Under the pieces are notes generated by a model. It saw only the letters and a program-made list of their open reading frames with translations, had not been told where the DNA came from and ran no database searches. Shown here in pieces: positions 62,569 through 64,000 of a DNA stretch of 64,000 nt. Position 1 is the first letter of the stretch. Every line of letters starts with the position of its first letter. The stretch is from Pedobacter insulae. GTDB taxonomy: Bacteria; Bacteroidota; Bacteroidia; Sphingobacteriales; Sphingobacteriaceae. Location of the stretch: positions 186,001 through 250,000 of the forward strand of contig NZ_FOPP01000004.1 of NCBI RefSeq assembly GCF_900113525.1, given 5' to 3'. The translations under genes were made by a program, and so were the position numbers.

Positions 62569-63462
62569 TTAATTATTCCCTAAAAATTTCCTCGCTACGG
62601 GCGAGTCTTTCATGCCATTACTGTAATTATAAAATCCTTCGCCGCTTTTAACGCCGTTTTTGCCAGCCATTACCATGTTAACCAATAACGGGCATGGAGC
62701 ATACTTTGGATTGCCAAAACCATCCTGTAAAACCTTTAAAATTGCCAAACAAACATCCAGACCAATAAAATCAGCCAATTGTAAGGGGCCCATCGGATGT
62801 GCCATGCCAAGTTTCATTACTTGGTCTATTTCGTTCACGCCTGCAACACCTTCGTATAAACTGTAAATGGCTTCATTTATCATCGGCATCAAAATTCTAT
62901 TAGCTATAAAACCAGGATAATCATTCACCTCAACAGGAATTTTAGCTAGTTTCTTGCTTAGATCCATCACCGTTTCAGTGGTTTGGTCGCTCGTAGCGTA
63001 GCCCCTTATCACTTCTACTAATTTCATTACCGGAACGGGATTCATAAAGTGCATTCCTATTACCTGATGACTGCGATTGGTTACCGAAGCAATTTGCGTG
63101 ATGGAAATAGAGGAGGTATTAGTCGCTAAGATTGCTGCTGGTTTTGCAAATTGGTCTAGATCTTTGAAAATCTTTAGTTTTAAAGCTAAATTTTCGGTCG
63201 CCGCTTCCACAATAAGGTCAGCATCTACAACGCCATCGCTTAAGTGGGTGAAGGTTGTGATGTTTTCAAGCGTGCTTTCCTTCTCAGCTTCATTGATTAC
63301 ACCTTTCGAAACCTGGCGATCTAAATTTTTAGTGATGGTTAAAAGTGCTTTTTCTAAGGATTCTGCATTGATATCTATTAGATTTACCACATATCCATGT
63401 TGAGCAAAAGCATGAGCTATTCCATTTCCCATTGTTCCTGAACCGACAACCGCTATTTTCAT
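62569..63462 (-). CDS. 3-hydroxyacyl-CoA dehydrogenase (3-hydroxybutyryl-CoA type)
   Basis: A 297-residue NAD-dependent enzyme converting 3-hydroxyacyl-CoA to 3-oxoacyl-CoA. The Rossmann motif is [14 protein letters not shown] (residues 7-20). [20 protein letters not shown] carries the catalytic His, and [20 protein letters not shown] and [16 protein letters not shown] are signatures. Length is typical of the hbd/paaH group. It takes part in fatty acid or aromatic degradation; no other pathway gene is adjacent. Confidence 0.93.
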   Translation of the reverse strand: MKIAVVGSGTMGNGIAHAFAQHGYVVNLIDINAESLEKALLTITKNLDRQVSKGVINEAEKESTLENITTFTHLSDGVVDADLIVEAATENLALKLKIFKDLDQFAKPAAILATNTSSISITQIASVTNRSHQVIGMHFMNPVPVMKLVEVIRGYATSDQTTETVMDLSKKLAKIPVEVNDYPGFIANRILMPMINEAIYSLYEGVAGVNEIDQVMKLGMAHPMGPLQLADFIGLDVCLAILKVLQDGFGNPKYAPCPLLVNMVMAGKNGVKSGEGFYNYSNGMKDSPVARKFLGNN

Positions 63463-63553
63463 AAAGTCTATTTTATATTGAGTAATGCAAATTTAGGAGA
63501 AAATCGCGAGTAATCTGAAATCGTTTTTAAACATCATTATCAAGTTAGAATAC

Positions 63554-64000
63554 TTAAGGTGCCAATCTATTGATTTGCCATTTTCCATTAACCAAATCAT
63601 ATTTAATCCGGTCATGCAAACGACTTGATCTGCCTTGCCAAAATTCAATTGATACTGGCTTAACAATATAGCCACCCCAATGTGCGGGCTTTGGAATTAT
63701 CTTATCTTGATAAATTGATGTTAGTTCTTCAACTTTCATTTCTAGGTCGGTTCTGTCGCTAATAACCTGGCTTTGAGGCGAAGCAATCGCACCGATTTGG
63801 CTACCTTGTGGGCGACTATGGAAATAGGCTTCGGAAGTCTCTTTGTCTAGTTTGTCTACCTTTCCTTCAATACGAACCTGGCGTTCTAGTTCAGCCCAAA
63901 AGAAAACTAAACAAGCTTGAGGGTTTTTTTTAAGTTCTTTCCCTTTGGTGCTAAGGTAATTTGTAAAAAAGCTAAATCCTTGATCGTCAAAACCTTTTAA
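63554..64000 (-). CDS. pdxH: pyridoxamine 5'-phosphate oxidase, C-terminal part (cut by window end)
   Basis: The open frame runs 148 codons to the window edge without a start, so the 5' part is outside. The segment GFSFFTNYLSTKGKELK and FFWAELERQVRIEGKVDKLD, followed by FHSRPQGSQIGAIASPQSQV and PKPAHWGGYIVKPVSIEFWQ, is typical of PdxH. It oxidises pyridoxamine/pyridoxine phosphate to pyridoxal phosphate with FMN. The C-terminus ends WQINRLAP as in the family. Confidence 0.93.
   Translation of the reverse strand, partial: LKGFDDQGFSFFTNYLSTKGKELKKNPQACLVFFWAELERQVRIEGKVDKLDKETSEAYFHSRPQGSQIGAIASPQSQVISDRTDLEMKVEELTSIYQDKIIPKPAHWGGYIVKPVSIEFWQGRSSRLHDRIKYDLVNGKWQINRLAP

Noticed and set aside
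63077-63403. Antisense open frame within the hydroxyacyl-CoA dehydrogenase gene
   Set aside because: Antisense shadow of a well-supported gene.
63493-63675. Short minus-strand frame inside the pdxH tail
   Set aside because: It is a shadow of the pdxH frame, which runs in another register and has clear family motifs.
1-64000. CRISPR arrays, insertion sequences, prophage genes
   Set aside because: No regularly spaced repeats, transposase, integrase or phage structural genes were seen.

Overview
The window is AT-rich chromosomal DNA from a member of the Bacteroidota, most likely a Pedobacter-like sphingobacterium. Supporting signs are CarboxypepD_reg/TonB-type and OMP_b-brl outer membrane receptors, a TamL-type lipoprotein, a small Hc1-like DNA-binding protein, paired DUF3857 proteins, futalosine-pathway menaquinone genes, and several promoters of the Bacteroidota form TTG/TTTG-N18-20-TAnnTTTG. 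TTG and GTG starts are frequent. I see no insertion sequence, prophage, integron or CRISPR array; this is core and semi-core chromosome with short intergenic spaces.

Layout. 0-3.3 kb: TamL outer membrane assembly lipoprotein facing a WalJ/YycJ-like MBL protein. 3.4-9.2 kb: a stress-flavoured block (cupin-like protein, Hc1-like protein, DUF4142 lipoprotein, frameshifted CinA-like deamidase, KTSC protein, ECF sigma factor, hydrophilic small protein, YciF-like DUF892 protein, long-N-terminus SDR). 9.2-13.1 kb: a self-contained tRNA-Arg(CCG) unit, Xaa-Pro aminopeptidase, thioesterase, a small ABC exporter-like pair whose ATPase has an in-frame TGA, then rpsO. 13.2-22.1 kb: pnp, rpe, a TonB-dependent receptor, and serC-serA-DUF1015. 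22.1-34.5 kb: SAM hydroxide adenosyltransferase with a coupled 48-residue protein, PhoH, purC, STAS protein, RNase Z, MlaD-like protein, two tandem amidases, LptD-like protein, cinA, and a 2-oxo acid dehydrogenase E2. 34.5-38.6 kb: methionine genes hom, metX and a metB-like gene, with a SAM riboswitch in the long metX leader followed by a previously unannotated-looking 37-codon leader ORF. 38.6-41.8 kb: lipocalin-like lipoprotein and the menaquinone cluster mqnE-phosphatase-mqnA. 41.8-48.7 kb: serine hydrolase, outer membrane beta-barrel protein, LytS/LytTR two-component pair, NmrA/HxlR divergent pair. 48.8-64 kb: mutS, NlpC/P60 lipoprotein, TlpA-like thioredoxin, two DUF3857 proteins, ExoX-like exonuclease, M1 peptidase, queG, ruvB, 3-hydroxyacyl-CoA dehydrogenase, and the 3' part of pdxH cut by the window edge.

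How genes work together. metX and hom sit behind one promoter and one SAM aptamer, so methionine supply is probably under SAM feedback; the leader ORF ending Cys-Phe-Ser-Met-Cys immediately before its stop suggests an additional, translation-based control layer and is the most interesting novel candidate here. serC and serA make phosphoserine, and the third gene carries a DGHHR motif like that of ParB/SerK-fold enzymes, hinting at a serine-related role. MlaD, two amidases, LptD, TamL and the cell-wall NlpC/P60 protein form an envelope-maintenance theme. Two probable gene lesions (a one-base frameshift in a CinA-like gene and a TGA in an ABC ATPase) need read-level confirmation, because either could be a sequencing error or a real pseudogene.
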